From positions 16,160,426 through 16,224,425 of the forward strand of contig OX465105.1 of NCBI GenBank assembly GCA_949987565.1: a DNA stretch of 64,000 nucleotides, in the 5' to 3' direction. Positions 43,124 to 57,473 of the stretch are shown here, piece by piece. The position numbers were made by a program, and so were the translations under genes. Each line of letters starts with the position of its first letter. The first letter of the stretch is position 1. Below the pieces are notes generated by a model. The model did no database searches. It was not told the origin of the DNA and worked only from the letters and a program-made list of their open reading frames with translations. This stretch comes from Luidia sarsii. Taxonomy: Eukaryota; Echinodermata; Asteroidea; Paxillosida; Luidiidae.

Positions 43124-44613
43124 ATGGCGTTCTACTGGCAGCTGTACGAGGAGTTTCCTTGGAAGATCTACGCCAGTCTGCTGGTCTTGGTTTGCCTGGC
43201 TTTCTACTCGTTTCGGCGGTGGAACACGCCGGCTTTCTACCACAGCACGGTCAAACTTGTCGGCAAGACGGTCATAGTAACGGGTAAGGAAGGATTCGGA
43301 ATTTATTGCATTTTATTGCATCAGCGTTACCGGCTAATCTCTGTCCTTTATAAACTGTGGGGTAAAACATACGCCAACGGTTACGGGCAATGCCCACAAA
43401 CTTGTGTGTTATTCATTGAAATGGTTGGATACATAGTGCCCCTGACAAATCCATGGATCGGGCTCGGGATCATGCTTCGTCTCCGTCTGACAAAGCCTGA
43501 AAATCCAGGTTGTGATTTGACGCCCGAATTTGGAGGTTTGTTGGCTTGATAAATGCAGAGCATTCACCAAGAAACAGGGAACCAAAAGCTTGTTTCTAGA
43601 TGCCTGTAATATCATATATTAACGCGTAAAGAGAAATGTGGCCGAAGCCTAAGCCCGAGTCTAAGCCTTCATTTCGTAAACCTGAAAATCCAGGTTGTGA
43701 TTTGACGCCCGAATTTGAAGGTTTGTTGGCTTGATAAGTGCAGAGCATTCACCAAGAAACAGGGAACCAAAAGCCTGTTTCTAGATGCCTGTAATATCAT
43801 ATATTAACGCGTAAAGAGAAATGTGGCCGAAGCCTAAGCCCGAGTCTAAGCCTTCATTTCGTAAACGGCAATAATGTCGGGCAGAGTACGTGGAGTTACC
43901 GGCTCTTTTTCAGAGCTATGCTACTTTTTTTTGGAAAGAGATGACTCGTGTCAATGCAAAACCTTTCCACCACGCAAAAACACTCCAGCCTCACCACACG
44001 GGTGTTAATCAATCTACCTATCCTTACGATTGTGACGACACAGGGTCCAACACGGGGCTGGGCTACGAGACGGCGCTGAATTTCGCCCGGCGGGGTGCTC
44101 GCGTCATCCTGGCCTGTCGCACTCCGGCCAAGGGCGAGGCGGCGGCCGCGGCCATCCGCCAGGCTACGGCCAACGACCAGGTCGTCTTCCGTCGCCTGGA
44201 CAACGCCAGCCAGGAGTCCGTCAGGCAGTTCGCCGCCGGGATCCTACGGGAGGAGTCCAGGCTGGACATTCTCGTCCACAACGCAGGTAAGGGGCGACCG
44301 AGGGAGGCCGGAGGAAGGGAGAGAGAGAGAGAGAGAGGACTAGGGAAGAAGATGGTGAGCAGGGTGAGGTGGAGAAAGAAAGATAGAGATAGATAGATAG
44401 ATAGAAAGATAGAGAGGTTGTCGGGAGATAGAAAGAGACGGAACAGATGGGGCCCTAGGAGGGAGAGATAGCGAGGAGAAAGGAGCGGAAGGGGACAGAG
44501 AGAGAAAGAGAGCTTGAGAGAGACAGAGAAAGAGAGAAAGAGAGAGAGAGAGAAGGAGAGGGAGAGAGGGAGAAAGAGAGTAAGGGAGAGAGAGAGAGAG
44601 AGAGAGACAGGGA

Positions 44614-44680
<67 letters not shown>

Positions 44681-46270
44681 GGGAGGGAGAGAGATACTGA
44701 CAGAGACAGACGGAGAGGGGGAGAGAGAAACAGAGGAAGAGAGAGGATGGGGTGAGAGAGAGAGAGAGAGAAAAGGAGAGAGGGGAGAGAGGGAAGGAGA
44801 GGGAGACTTTCTTTAGTTCTACGTAAAATGTGCCCCTTATCTCGAGGTTCCCCCCCACTTCCTCCTCATCAGGAGTGTCCCGTTGTGACGGCGACGAGAC
44901 GACGGAGTCGGGCTACGACCTCCAGTTCGGCATCAACCACCTGAGCCCGTTCCTGCTGACCCACCTCCTCCTCCCGCTGCTCCGGAAGAGCGCCCCCAGC
45001 CGGGTGCTGCTCATCTCCTCGGTGGCGCACAAGATGGCCGCCGAGCTGTGCTACCTGCGCACCAAGCGCTCGTGGGAGGAGACCATCTCGTACGCCAACA
45101 CCAAGCTGTGCAACATCCTGTTCGCCGGCGAGCTGGGACGGCGGCTGGCCGGCACCGGGGTCACGGCCTACTCGCTGCACCCGGGCATGGTGGACACGCG
45201 GATCCTGCATCCCAGGAGCAGCCGATGGCACGGCGAGATGCTGCTACTCCTCAGCCGAAACCTCCTCAGGTATGTATATGCCTCCATTGCTATCTGAGGC
45301 CCAGCCTTTACGAATCGAAGACTTACAGGCTTAGGCTTCGGTCATTAATTTTTCTCTCACCCGTTAAAATGTCACGGGCGTCTTAAAATAAGAATTGCTA
45401 TCTAAGGCCCATTTACGAATCGGGCTCGGGCTCAGGCTTCGTCTCAGTCTGACCAAAAACCCCCTGAAAATTCAGGTTGTGCACTTGTGGTGTGTTGCCG
45501 AATTTGAAGGTTTGTCGTCTTGACGAGTACAGAGTATTCACCAAGAAACTGGGGCCAAACGTTTGTTTCTATAGATAACTGTGACATTATAACGGCGATG
45601 ATCGAATCCTAAGCCCAAGCCTAAGCCTTCATTTCGTAAACGGCCTAGATGTGGCCGTGAAGGCTTAGATTCGGGCTCAGGCTTCGTCTCCGTCTGACAA
45701 AACCTGAAAATCCAGGTTGTGGTGTGTTGCCGAATTTGGAAGTTTGTTGTCTTGACGAGTACAGAGTATTTACTAAAAAACTGGGGCCAAACGAGTAACT
45801 GTTTCCAGATGCCTGTGACATTATAACGGGTAAGAGAAATATGACCGAAGCCTAAGCCAGAGCCTAAGCCTTTAATATTGTAAACGGCCTATGATAGTGC
45901 ACGAGGCACGGCTATCTGTGCCAGTTGACTATACATTACACTGGTTCCAAAGTGGAAAGTTTGCGGTGACACCATGCCACTTGACTACCGGTAACATTTC
46001 CCACTGTTGTATACTTCACCCGTGCAAATCTTCCAAACGTCTGATCTTACTCTACATTATTGGTTCCACGGCAGGCCATTTTGCATCTCGCTGGAGGCCG
46101 GGGCTCAGACCACACTGTACTGCTCGCTGGAGGAGTCGATCACGCCCTACTCGGGACGGTACTTCAGCGACTGCAAGCTGGCCAGGCCCAGCAAGCTGGC
46201 CCGGGACGAGAAGACGGCCTCTCAGCTCTGGGACCTCAGCTGCAAACTCACCGGCATCGAGGAGTTCTGA
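43124..46270 (+). CDS. Retinol dehydrogenase-like SDR, gene A, complete
   Basis: Plus-strand exons: 43124-43283, 44044-44286, 44873-45269 and 46075-46270 (TGA), 331 codons, the usual length of RDH11-14-type enzymes. ATG 43124 is chosen for its strong context GAAGATGGCG. An N-terminal hydrophobic anchor (IYASLLVLVCLAFYSF, about 15-30) is followed by the NAD(P)-binding motif TGSNTGLG (53-60), HNAG (132-135), the catalytic serine in LISSVAH (183-184) and YANTK (Tyr208, Lys212). Family members reduce retinal or oxidise retinol and other lipophilic carbonyls at ER or mitochondrial membranes; the substrate here is unknown. The usual NNAG is HNAG, and the loop after it (CDGDETTESG) is unusual. It is the most diverged member of the cluster. 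Intron 2 is a GA array. Confidence 0.9.
43436..43870. mobile_element. R6-related element with internal 185-bp duplication
   Basis: GGATCGGGCTCGGGATCATG is the left part; the right end is GAAGCCTAAGCCCGAGTCTA. The segment from CCTGAAAATCCAGGTTGTG to AAGCCTTCATTTCGTAAAC occurs twice in tandem (from about 43497 and 43681). Gene A intron 1. Confidence 0.75.
43885..43995. mobile_element. R2 fragment
   Basis: GAGTTACCGGCTCTTTTTCA and AAACCTTTCCACCACGCAAA resemble the right half of R2. Gene A intron 1. Confidence 0.4.
44305..44812. repeat. 500-bp GA-rich polypurine array
   Basis: Almost wholly GAGA/GGGAGA with a short GATA run near 44385-44410. It occupies nearly all of gene A intron 2, between exons 2 and 3. 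The Leu/Ser-rich minus-strand frame is a composition artefact. Confidence 0.95.
45320..45895. mobile_element. R6-related elements in tandem
   Basis: Two units (about 45400-45650 and 45655-45895) each run from GGCTCAGGCTTCGTCTC(C/A) to CGAAGCCTAAGCC and TTTCGTAAACGGCC in inverted form. They share CCTGAAAATCCAGGTTGTG with 43436-43870. Gene A intron 3. Confidence 0.7.
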
Positions 46271-48301
46271 GTCCGTGCCCCTCGATCGCCCTCGCTTCAC
46301 TTTACCCGCGGTCGTGACCAACTCCCCACGCCAGAATCCTTTCGATTCGTTTCTCCGCTATTATCTGTCTCCCTGGCTCGCCCGTCATTTTGATAGTTTT
46401 TGGTTTTGTGCTCTTGCCAAGTCACGTACTCTGCGGTTTTCCTCAACTTGATTATTTTTGGTCCATCTGTGAATGAAAGATGACAGAGATAACAATTTGA
46501 TAACGAAATAATGTATATATTGATACACATTGTACATGTACTGTACAAGCACGAGTTATTACTGTTCAATACGGGCGATTCACAATAGTGCGCCCTCAAG
46601 AGTTTGCAAAGCGCGGAATCTGTCGACCCGATCCACGGCCCTTTTCCAAAACTCGGCTTAGGCTACTGCGTTTTGAAAAAGAATCCAAAGCTTCAACTTC
46701 AACAAAGAACTGCAACCTGTGTTTTCAGCTTTTGGATAACAGAGACGAAGCTGGAACCGAAGCCTACGCCGGGTTTTGGAAACGGACAAAGTCTGCATGA
46801 AAAGTGTCGAAAAAGTCCGCGCATTGTGATTGGCCAACCCGTTGCAAACTCTTGAGGGCGCTCCATTGTGAATCGTCCGTATTCAAGTATAGGGAAGACG
46901 CACCAAGATACAGAACATTATGTATGGGTCGCACGAGGAACTTGATACCAGAGGGCGAATGAAGAGTTCTCTCTTTTTTCGCCAAATCCTGCGAACCGCA
47001 GGCATGCTTGAATTCGTGTATGGCTTAGGCACAACGGTATTGTATAAAGGCAACCCAGTCCATGTTCCCTTGCGTAAAAGCATAAGCCCGTATACGTGTA
47101 GCCATCGGGCACGTGAACGCTGACCTTCAAACATTTCATCTGAAAAACTGTTTGAATCAATGTTCGTCAGTTAATTGTATTGTAATTTCTTGAGCTTTGG
47201 TCCATTGAGGGACACAAACAGGCATATTCTTTCTTGAAGTTCGCATCTGTTTAAAATGTAATGAGTATAATATTAGGCGAGATGCGTGATTACAATTTGT
47301 ATGCAAAGCTGGTCGTTTGCGGAGCTTCTGTGACATGTAGCTGTGTAAAATAATATAGTTATCGTCCAGTTTCTATTCGATGGAAATCTGAGAGGTACAT
47401 CGCGGGTATAGCGATAGTTCTTAGTCAACTGGGAACGTGATAATTGCAAGGGAAATGTCATGCCACAGGAACGAGTGTCAAAGTTATTGAAATTATAGGA
47501 ACCAAGAGATGGAATTCCTAAGACGGCTTTCATAATAAAGTGTATAGTGTAATTAGTTGAGACATTCTGTATTATATCATGCAAGGATAGGCCTAACCAC
47601 ATACGGATTTGTTTTCTTATTACTTAGGCCTAAAGGTGCTGGCACTTTTTATCTTCAACGTGTTTTTTTTGTACAGCCTTTAATAAGTGTCGTAGAATGA
47701 TTTTCGACCACAATCAAAATGTATTGTTATAAAATTGGAGCGCATGATTCTTATGAAAATGGTGTTGATTAAATTTTGGTTGTGTGGATGTGATGCTTGC
47801 GATTGATTACCAACGAAAAACAAGTGACCAGATTTTTTTTTTTTCATAATCCAACAAACTGGGGCTTCAGACGAAGTAGGTATAAGCTATACATGTATAA
47901 GTTCTGTTGACCGAAGGGCTTGCATTATCAGTGATTGATTTGGGGGACTGGGTCGATCTATTTGCCAGAGTGATAAAAGTGCATGGCTATCGTGATTCGA
48001 TTCCAAAGGACAGGCACCGGTATACAGTCACGTGGAAGTCGGTACAGACGAACACGAACTCACTGAACGATCGAGATCGTCTCGTATACGAGTGGTATTG
48101 GGAAATATGCGCATTATCTGGGTGGGCATAAGTAGGCCACTGCGAGTTTTGAGTCACCAAACTTCGTGCACTTTTGATTCGTGTAAAAAAACAAACACCC
48201 AAAGACAGCCTGGTATAGCTATAGCTGAATGAAGCTTGAAGTGAATTCGCTCTGTATTGGATCTGTACTCTTAGGATAAGGACCCGAAGCTTTGATTGAG
48301 C
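46271..48301. other. Intergenic region between SDR genes A and B
   Basis: It holds an R6 element at 46635-46789 (GGCCCTTTTCCAAAACTCGG to CCGGGTTTTGGAAACGG). Outside that element is an inverted pair: GCCCTCAAGAGTTTGCAA (46592-46609) and TTGCAAACTCTTGAGGGCGC (46843-46862), so R6 sits nested inside a second inverted-repeat element of about 300 bases. The remainder, 46900-48300, shows no recognised gene or repeat. Confidence 0.6.
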
Positions 48302-50977
<2,676 letters not shown>

Positions 50978-52327
50978 AAAAATTCAGACACAATCCTTTG
51001 ATCAATTCTCATGGGCATTCGTTACGGGTGGCGAGGAAGAACGCTTTGTACTAACGACAACAGAAACATATTTGCCTTTTTAATTATGGTGAACATTTAT
51101 TCACGGGTAAACTGAACAAGGTTTTGGCTTCTGCAGTTGCACAGTTCTCGTTTTTATGAGTGGTTTTTATGAGGGTTGGTGCACCATTTTCTTTGCCAAT
51201 GGGAGAAATCTTACCGTCTGCAAAGGATTACTGAAAACGCTATTATCTGGCACCCAAAGAAGTCTGCTCTTGCCACTGATTTCCGTGGGAGGCAAGGGGT
51301 GGAGATTGGGAGGGGTGGGAGATACAGGTGGGGGTCCCCGGAGTTAGAAGGGGAATGGAAATAAAGGTCGCTTATCTGACTGGGTGTTAAAAACAACCAA
51401 CAATTACCTGTTAGCCACTCATGTACGATTTCCATAAAGAGAGACAATTCATGGAATTGTAGAGCCTCCAGTGGTCGAATTATTTTTGCGTTCCTGTACG
51501 TCGCCATCTTTTGGAAGATGCCGCCGCCGATTGCGCGGGGGGACGGGGTGACGTATTGGACGGGGAAGGTGGCAACCGCGTCTGATCGTAGGTTGTTTTT
51601 AACACCCTATCAGATAAGCAAACTTTATCTTTTGGGTTGCATTCCCCTGTAGGCCTATAGGCCTCCATAGCTCTGGAGGCCGTCTGCTGATGCGTAATAA
51701 CCAAGTTGCTTGTGTTCAAAATCGAGGTCTTTACAAAATCACCAAAATAAATATGCACATTATGCATGGCAACCTTGGCCTATAAAAAAGTATGTGTACA
51801 TACGCACATGATATAGTATGGCATCCGTTCGTCTAGCTCGAGGGACGATGGTGTAGCGCTACTTGGTTGGAAGACGCTTAATATCAACAGAGTAGGCAGG
51901 CCACTGGACTTCGGTACTTCGGTGATGACGTCATCCAGCCCAGTGTAAATTCGTTGATGCGTACGTACGGACGGGATGCGGACACGTGCGGACGTACGGG
52001 TCCTGCCTGTCTCGTACATCCTGTACTTTACTGAGTTGGAGCTTCTAGAATGGCTGTAGAGTCCCACTCTGGAGTGGCAGTCTCTAGAGCACTTCTTACA
52101 GCTGTAGGTGCTAAGTCAGATGCTGAGGCAGATGCTGCCCTTGCCTTCCTCCTAGCTCTCTTGTCAGCAAGTGGAACACTCCATGAAGTTTCTGCCCTCT
52201 TGATATACTGTAGTTTAAATCCATGCACAATTTTGGGCAGTAGGCCTATATTACCTCGTTCCTTCGTAGAATCATCTCCTTAGAATAGTAACTATCAGTA
52301 TTCATATTTAATTACAGCAGAAAAATG
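50978..52327. other. Downstream region of gene B, present again at 57178-58577
   Basis: A candidate AATAAA is at 51360. The whole stretch recurs in block 2 at about 57178-58577 with few substitutions. A segment near 51835-52025 is absent there, and a 233-bp LTR-like element is absent here. The short open frames are conserved only because the DNA is duplicated. Confidence 0.7.
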
Positions 52328-53278
52328 TCAAGACAGTGACCCACACCTCAATTATACACAACTATCCATACACTTAATACAATCATATTTATTCAATCAT
52401 CTATGATTTAACATATTTTTTTTACTTACCTGAGAGAAAGGTCCTGCTAGGATCGAAACGTCAGGTCCACTAAATTTTGAGATAATCTTTTTTAACAATA
52501 TAAAAATAAAACCATTTCATTCAAAAGGATAAAAAAACCGATAGTGGTCATTTTAAATCACTACATTGTACATGATGTTGTATGATTTTGTACAAAAATG
52601 AATAATTAGAAGAATACAATTAGAAGAATACAAGTATGCAATGTCTCTTCTCAGCTTTTCAGATAATTTCCAGATCATTTCAAATAATGTGTTAATGATG
52701 CTGAGCAAAAGCCTGCTGGGTACCAATTAACCAAAATGGCATCTAAATCACAAGATAGTCTAGCTGGTAACCCTGTTTTCAACCTGCAACATCTTGTGCT
52801 GAACGCCACCGCACAATCACATTGCTAACTCGTGATTACCAGGGGCAGAATTTCATGAAGCTGCTGAAAAGCACAAACTGGTGCTTTAGCACAAAAAGTC
52901 ACGACTCATAGCATCAGCTTGCCATTCAAAGCTTCACTTTTCTTTCGTGCCAAATGAAGAATACTGGAATACAAGCAATTGACATCGCATTGCAATGTCA
53001 CACACATAGAAGACTTTTCGTGCTTAGCAGACATTCATGCTTAAAGGGTCTCTGCAATGAACATTTTATCACTTAAATCTTACTGCTTAGACCCTTTGAA
53101 GTGGCTCTATGCAAGTGGCCGCTGGGCACATGCTGACACTGTCAAGGAAACCCCACCTCAAGTCCACCACTGGTAAACACAAGCCAGTAGATCGCTGGCA
53201 GGCCCTTTGAATGAGTAAAATCCCGAAGGAACACCCTGTCTATTTACCCTACAGATACTTTTTCATGAAAGCACAATG
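52328..53278. other. 950-bp segment unique to block 1
   Basis: Block 2 reads straight across this position (GCAGAAAAATGAACGATTG at 58582). Here AATG occurs on both sides of the extra segment, so it is either an insertion with a 4-bp duplication or was deleted from block 2 by microhomology. It contains an R1 arm (52436-52485) and TTAAAGGGTCTCTGCAATGA, also found at 39843. Confidence 0.6.
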
Positions 53279-53678
53279 AACGATTGACAGTTGTTTCACA
53301 GTTTTGGTTTTTCACTCTCGATGGCATAGTGCAGGACTCCTGGGTTGAAAAACATTAATTCACAACAAGTCATTCTCCCTGGAAATAATGCATGACATTG
53401 GCTAGGGGTACACCCTCTTTTACCACTTCCTCTGTTGGCAGTTTTCAAGCGATTGTTGTTCGGAAAAGGTCCCACTTTATATTCCAAAGTTTTTTCAAGG
53501 GAATACATTGCCAGTGGTAGTATAACAAGTAGTTCCATGTACGTGAATGTTTGAACCCTGGCTACTTCAGCAGATGCTGATGTGCCACAGAACCTAAGCA
53601 CAAGCTGTAGCCATATCCGTAGCTGTGTACGTGGCTACGGCCCTGGATGCTGCCAACGCGATGCCAAGCCAGAGCCGT

Positions 53679-56080
53679 CTAGCACTGGATACCCGTCGCC
53701 TGGCAACTGGCATCCCACAATCTCCTGGCCAGGTCGTCGTCCTGCGCCAACAATGAGGGCGCCACCTCCTGACAGTTGGCAAAGTACTTGCCCGAGAGGG
53801 CGGGCACCGAGTCGTCCAGGGCACAGTGGAGGGTGGTCTGGGTCCCCGCCTCCTCACCCATGAAGAGAAGCCTGCAAAAAAAAAAAAACCACAGGGAACC
53901 CGACTGCTTAAGGAAAAATCTTTAAAAAAATTACGGATAGAGCGGGTGTGCGTTTTGGCTGTCACAACCAAGATGCGCTTTGTCTATTGTCCCACTGAGA
54001 TTTCCTCCTCATAACTCTTACAGCAACATGCAACTTACATGCAACTCTTGAATTGTAAAAAAAGAGGAAAATGTGTAGAGGCTTTAAAGAATGATCAAGT
54101 TGAGTCGCACCACATTTTAATCCGCAAAGGGGAATCCCTGCTATTCCTAACCTACCAGAAGAGTGGACGGAGGGAGTAGTACAAGACTGTCCGCAGCCGG
54201 TTTATGGGCATGCCGCCCCATATGGACGTGTTGATGATGCCCGGATGGAGGGAGACGGCCGTCAGGCCGTCCGGCCCGTACCGCCGCGCCAGCTCCCGGC
54301 TGAAGAGCACGTTGGCCAGCTTGCTGTGGAAGTACTTCTCCAGGAACGGGTAGGCCACGGAGCTCTCGCCGGCGGGATCGGTGGCGCTGACGTCCAGCGA
54401 GGCAGGCTTCCTGTGGCCTATGGACGAGACGGTGACCACCCGGCTGGGGGCGCTCTTCTTCAGGAGGTCCAGCAGGAGGTGGGTCAGGAGGAAGGGGCCG
54501 AAGTGGTTGGTGCCGAAGATCAGGTGGAAGTTGTCCGCGGAGAGGGCGCCCTCCTGGGAAAAGCCGATGCCTGAAGATCAAGATCGCAAGTGCACAACAA
54601 TTCTCTATCAAGACACTATTTTATAGCAGTCTGACTTCACACTGTTTTATGCTTAGGCTTAAGCGGTGAAATAGCAAGGGAGAGGGTCAAGTCCGTTAAG
54701 CAAACTGTGCTCGTAGCAAAACGAGTCAGCATCCAATGAGATATAGATAGCTGTCTGTGTAATCAAAGTAGAGTGATGGCATGCTTATCAACGGACAAGT
54801 ATAAAGTGGACATTTTCATACTCATTACTTGTTACGTCCTTTTACACTTCTGTCCACGATAGGGATCATTTCTCTGCATTGTGTTTGCAGGCAAAGATCG
54901 GATCGATCCATAGAGCAAGGAAACAGCTATGGATAGATCTAAAGCGCCATTACCCGCGTTGTTGATGAGAATGTCAAGTCGGTGCTCGCTCTCGTTGATG
55001 GCCCGGGCGAACTGCCTGACCGACGCCAGGCTGGACAGATCCAGGTGGCGCACTACAACCTCGGCGTTGCCCGTCCGAGTGCGGATCTCTCTGGCAGCGT
55101 CCTCGGCCTTCTGCAGACTGCGGCAGGCCAGGATGACGCGGGCGCCTCGTCGGGCCAGGTCCAGGGCCGTCACCTTGCCGATGCCCGAGTTGGCCCCTGT
55201 CCAAGAGCGGATTAAAAAACAGATAAAAGAAACAATTCTAGACAGTTAGTACTACTACTAGCACTAGTACTACTAGTACTAGTAGTAGTAGTAGTAGTAT
55301 AAATATTAATACATATAGCTAGTACATGTACTTTCTACTAGTACATGATGTACTACTAAGTACTGCAGTCTGTAGCCTAGTTCTACTGCAGTACTAATAC
55401 TTTGTAATAGTAATACTAGTACTAGTAGTACTAGTACTAGTAGTAGTACCAGTAGTAGACTAGTAGTAGTACTACTAGTACTAGTAGTAGTACCAGTACT
55501 AGTACTAGTACTAGTAGTAGTAGTAATCAAGTACTAGTACTTAGTAGTACTAGTACTAGTAGTAGTAGTAATCAAGTACTAGTACTTAGTAGTACTAGTA
55601 CTAGTAGTAGTAGTACTAGTAGTACTTGTACTGTTGTAGTATACTACTACTGTACTACTAAGTACTAGTACTAGTATTAGTAAAGTAGTAGTACTAGTAC
55701 TTGTAGTACTAGTACTACTACTACTAGTACTGTAGTAGTAGTATTACAAGCAAATAGTACCACTGAGTACCAGTACTACTACAGTACTACTACTTTATAC
55801 TAGTACTACTACTACTACTAGTACTAGTAGTAGTACTAGCCTACTACTACTAGTACTTAGTAGTACTAGTAGTACTAGTACTACTCATAGTAGTAGTTTA
55901 GTAGTAGTTACTAGTGCACACAAAATAAATGTCACCTGTTATTATCACCGTCTTCCCATTGAGTTTGACATCACTCTTGTAGTGACAGCTGTTTGCCACC
56001 AAATGCCAGTAGTACACGCCGTACAAAACCACTAGGATGGGTACGAGCCACTTGAATATGAACCCGGTACACCTCGCCAT
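53679..56080 (-). CDS. Retinol dehydrogenase-like SDR, gene C, complete
   Basis: Minus-strand exons: 56080-55936, 55196-54954, 54570-54156 and 53871-53679 (TAG), 331 codons. N-terminus [20 protein letters not shown] is an anchor candidate. Motifs: TGANSGIGK (48-56), NNAG (127-130), [21 protein letters not shown] (catalytic serine 178-179) and YFHSK (Tyr209, Lys213). It ends [12 protein letters not shown]. It is transcribed toward gene B (tail to tail). Exon 2 matches gene B exon 2 at all but a handful of bases; intron 1 is a TAC/TAG array. The donor of exon 3 reads CTTCTG|GTAGGT, which puts Trp at the junction where B has Arg. The substrate is unknown; RDH-type oxidoreductase by family. Confidence 0.92.
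55240..55918. repeat. AGTACTAGT simple-sequence array, about 680 bp
   Basis: Trinucleotide-like mixture of AGT, ACT, TAG and TAC with many ACTAGT and AGTACT palindromes. It fills gene C intron 1 between exons 1 and 2. A copy flanks gene D exon 2 (62700-63245). Confidence 0.95.
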
Positions 56081-57030
56081 TTTACGTCGTGTTTACACAC
56101 GTGCTTATAGGCGCTATGGACAGCGCCCTCAGCGGCAACGATTGCCGGCTTGAGTTTACACACGAGTCTACGGAAGTCACAGGGTAGCGGTAGCGGTGGC
56201 AGGCAATTTCCCGAAGACGTCGCAGCCAGCCTGAGTGAGTTCGGCCGCGATCACGAGCTCATCACTGAGAAGCCGCTCATAATTATGTTGTGCCATATGT
56301 TACAATCCTTTAGAAAGACAAACAAACTTGTTTAGCAAAAGGGATTCCGGGAGAATTTTCGAATGCTAGAGCCATTCCACCGATGGAAGCATTACTTTCC
56401 CCTCACTTGAACGTTTGTAAGTGTAAGAGTAATTGATGACTACAGTATGTTTTGCGTGTTTGTTTGTTGTTGTTTTTTTTTTTTTTAGAAAAGAGACATA
56501 CTCTAAAAAGAGCCGATAACTCTTAGTGGCCACTAAACTTTTTCAATGGTTTTAAATTTCGATTTCTTTTTGCAATTCTTTTTTTAACCACCCACTCACT
56601 ACAAAATTCGATTAAGAAAAAGAGTGATTTCTTTTTCTCTAGCAGATTAATTGTATATGCATTTGATATGAATTTGAATACACGAAGACCTATCAATCTA
56701 TTAAAATGAAACACAGTATGACAAGATGTAATGGTCGAGTATTGATTTTTGGAAAGCTGGCGCGGCGCGTACGATATAATAGGGCCGATGTCAGTAAAAA
56801 GGCAAGCCAAAAAAGATAGTTCTTGTCTGGATTTTAATAATAAAATTGAAATTCGATTTTCAATTCATTTCCTTGACCCACCCACCCACTATTCCGAAGA
56901 AAAATCGAAATTTAAAAACATTGAACATTTTTGTTAGTGGCCCCTTACATGCCTCCACCATGCAAACCTTGAAGTCTTTCGAATAAATATCATTAGTCTT
57001 AGAGTGCCTCCGACCTACATCAATATACAA
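56081..57030. other. Region upstream of gene C
   Basis: No recognised gene. It includes the gene C promoter area; the start codon context is AAAATGGCGAGG. AT-rich beyond 56450 with an inverted pair: TTAGTGGCCACTAAAC (56522) and TTTTTGTTAGTGGCCCCTTA (56928), with AAATCGAAATTTAAAA-like arms between, probably another foldback element (56520-56945). Confidence 0.5.
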
Positions 57031-57177
57031 TGCGCACTGGACGAGTCCGTCAACCAGCTCCAGGGGGCTTACTTCGATAACTGCGCGCCAGTAGCGCCCT
57101 CAGCGTTGGCCCAAGACGACCAGCTGGCCGAGAAACTGTGGGACTTCAGCTGCCAAGCAACAGGACTGCAGTGTTAG
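57031..57177 (+). pseudogene. Fragment of gene B exon 4
   Basis: It starts abruptly at TGCGCACTGGACGAGTCC, corresponding to position 50833 inside B exon 4, and runs to the same TAG stop. It lacks the first 48 bases of the exon with its splice acceptor. Changes relative to B include CTCCAGGGGGCTT and GACTTCAGC. No exons 1-3 precede it, so it cannot encode an SDR. It marks the left breakpoint of the block duplication. Confidence 0.93.
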
Positions 57178-57235
57178 AAAAATTCAGACACAATCCTCTG
57201 AACAATTCTCATGGGCATTCGTTATGGGTGGCGAG

Positions 57236-57468
57236 TGTAATGCCCTATCCCTTGGGACACTCAGTGAAAGAAGAAAACACACAGAGGCAAATTATGTAGT
57301 TTCACTGTGCCTGTCTGCCATGTTGTTCAGCTCTCAATAAAAACATACAGTTGGTGCAGCTAATGCATATGCTATTGAGATTGGGCATGAACTATATGTT
57401 GGCTAATAAAGATGTGCAGTGTACCGTATAATGGTAAAGCATTGAAAGTAATGATGATGGTTATTACA
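57236..57468. mobile_element. 233-bp solo-LTR-like element with 5-bp target duplication
   Basis: It begins TGTAATGCCC and ends GGTTATTACA (TG...CA ends), flanked by GCGAG on both sides (57231-57235 and 57469-57473). The paralogous site in block 1 reads GGTGGCGAGGAAGAACGC with one GCGAG and no insert. A polyadenylation-type CAATAAAAAC lies inside. The pattern fits a solo LTR; a short MITE is the alternative. Confidence 0.75.
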
Positions 57469-57473
57469 GCGAG

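Noticed and set aside
44340..44858. 172-codon Leu/Ser-rich minus-strand frame
   Set aside because: It is the complement of the GA array in gene A intron 2; composition artefact.
54147..54611. 154-codon Pro-rich minus-strand frame
   Set aside because: Out-of-frame reading of gene C exon 3; the same holds for 61632-62090 in gene D.
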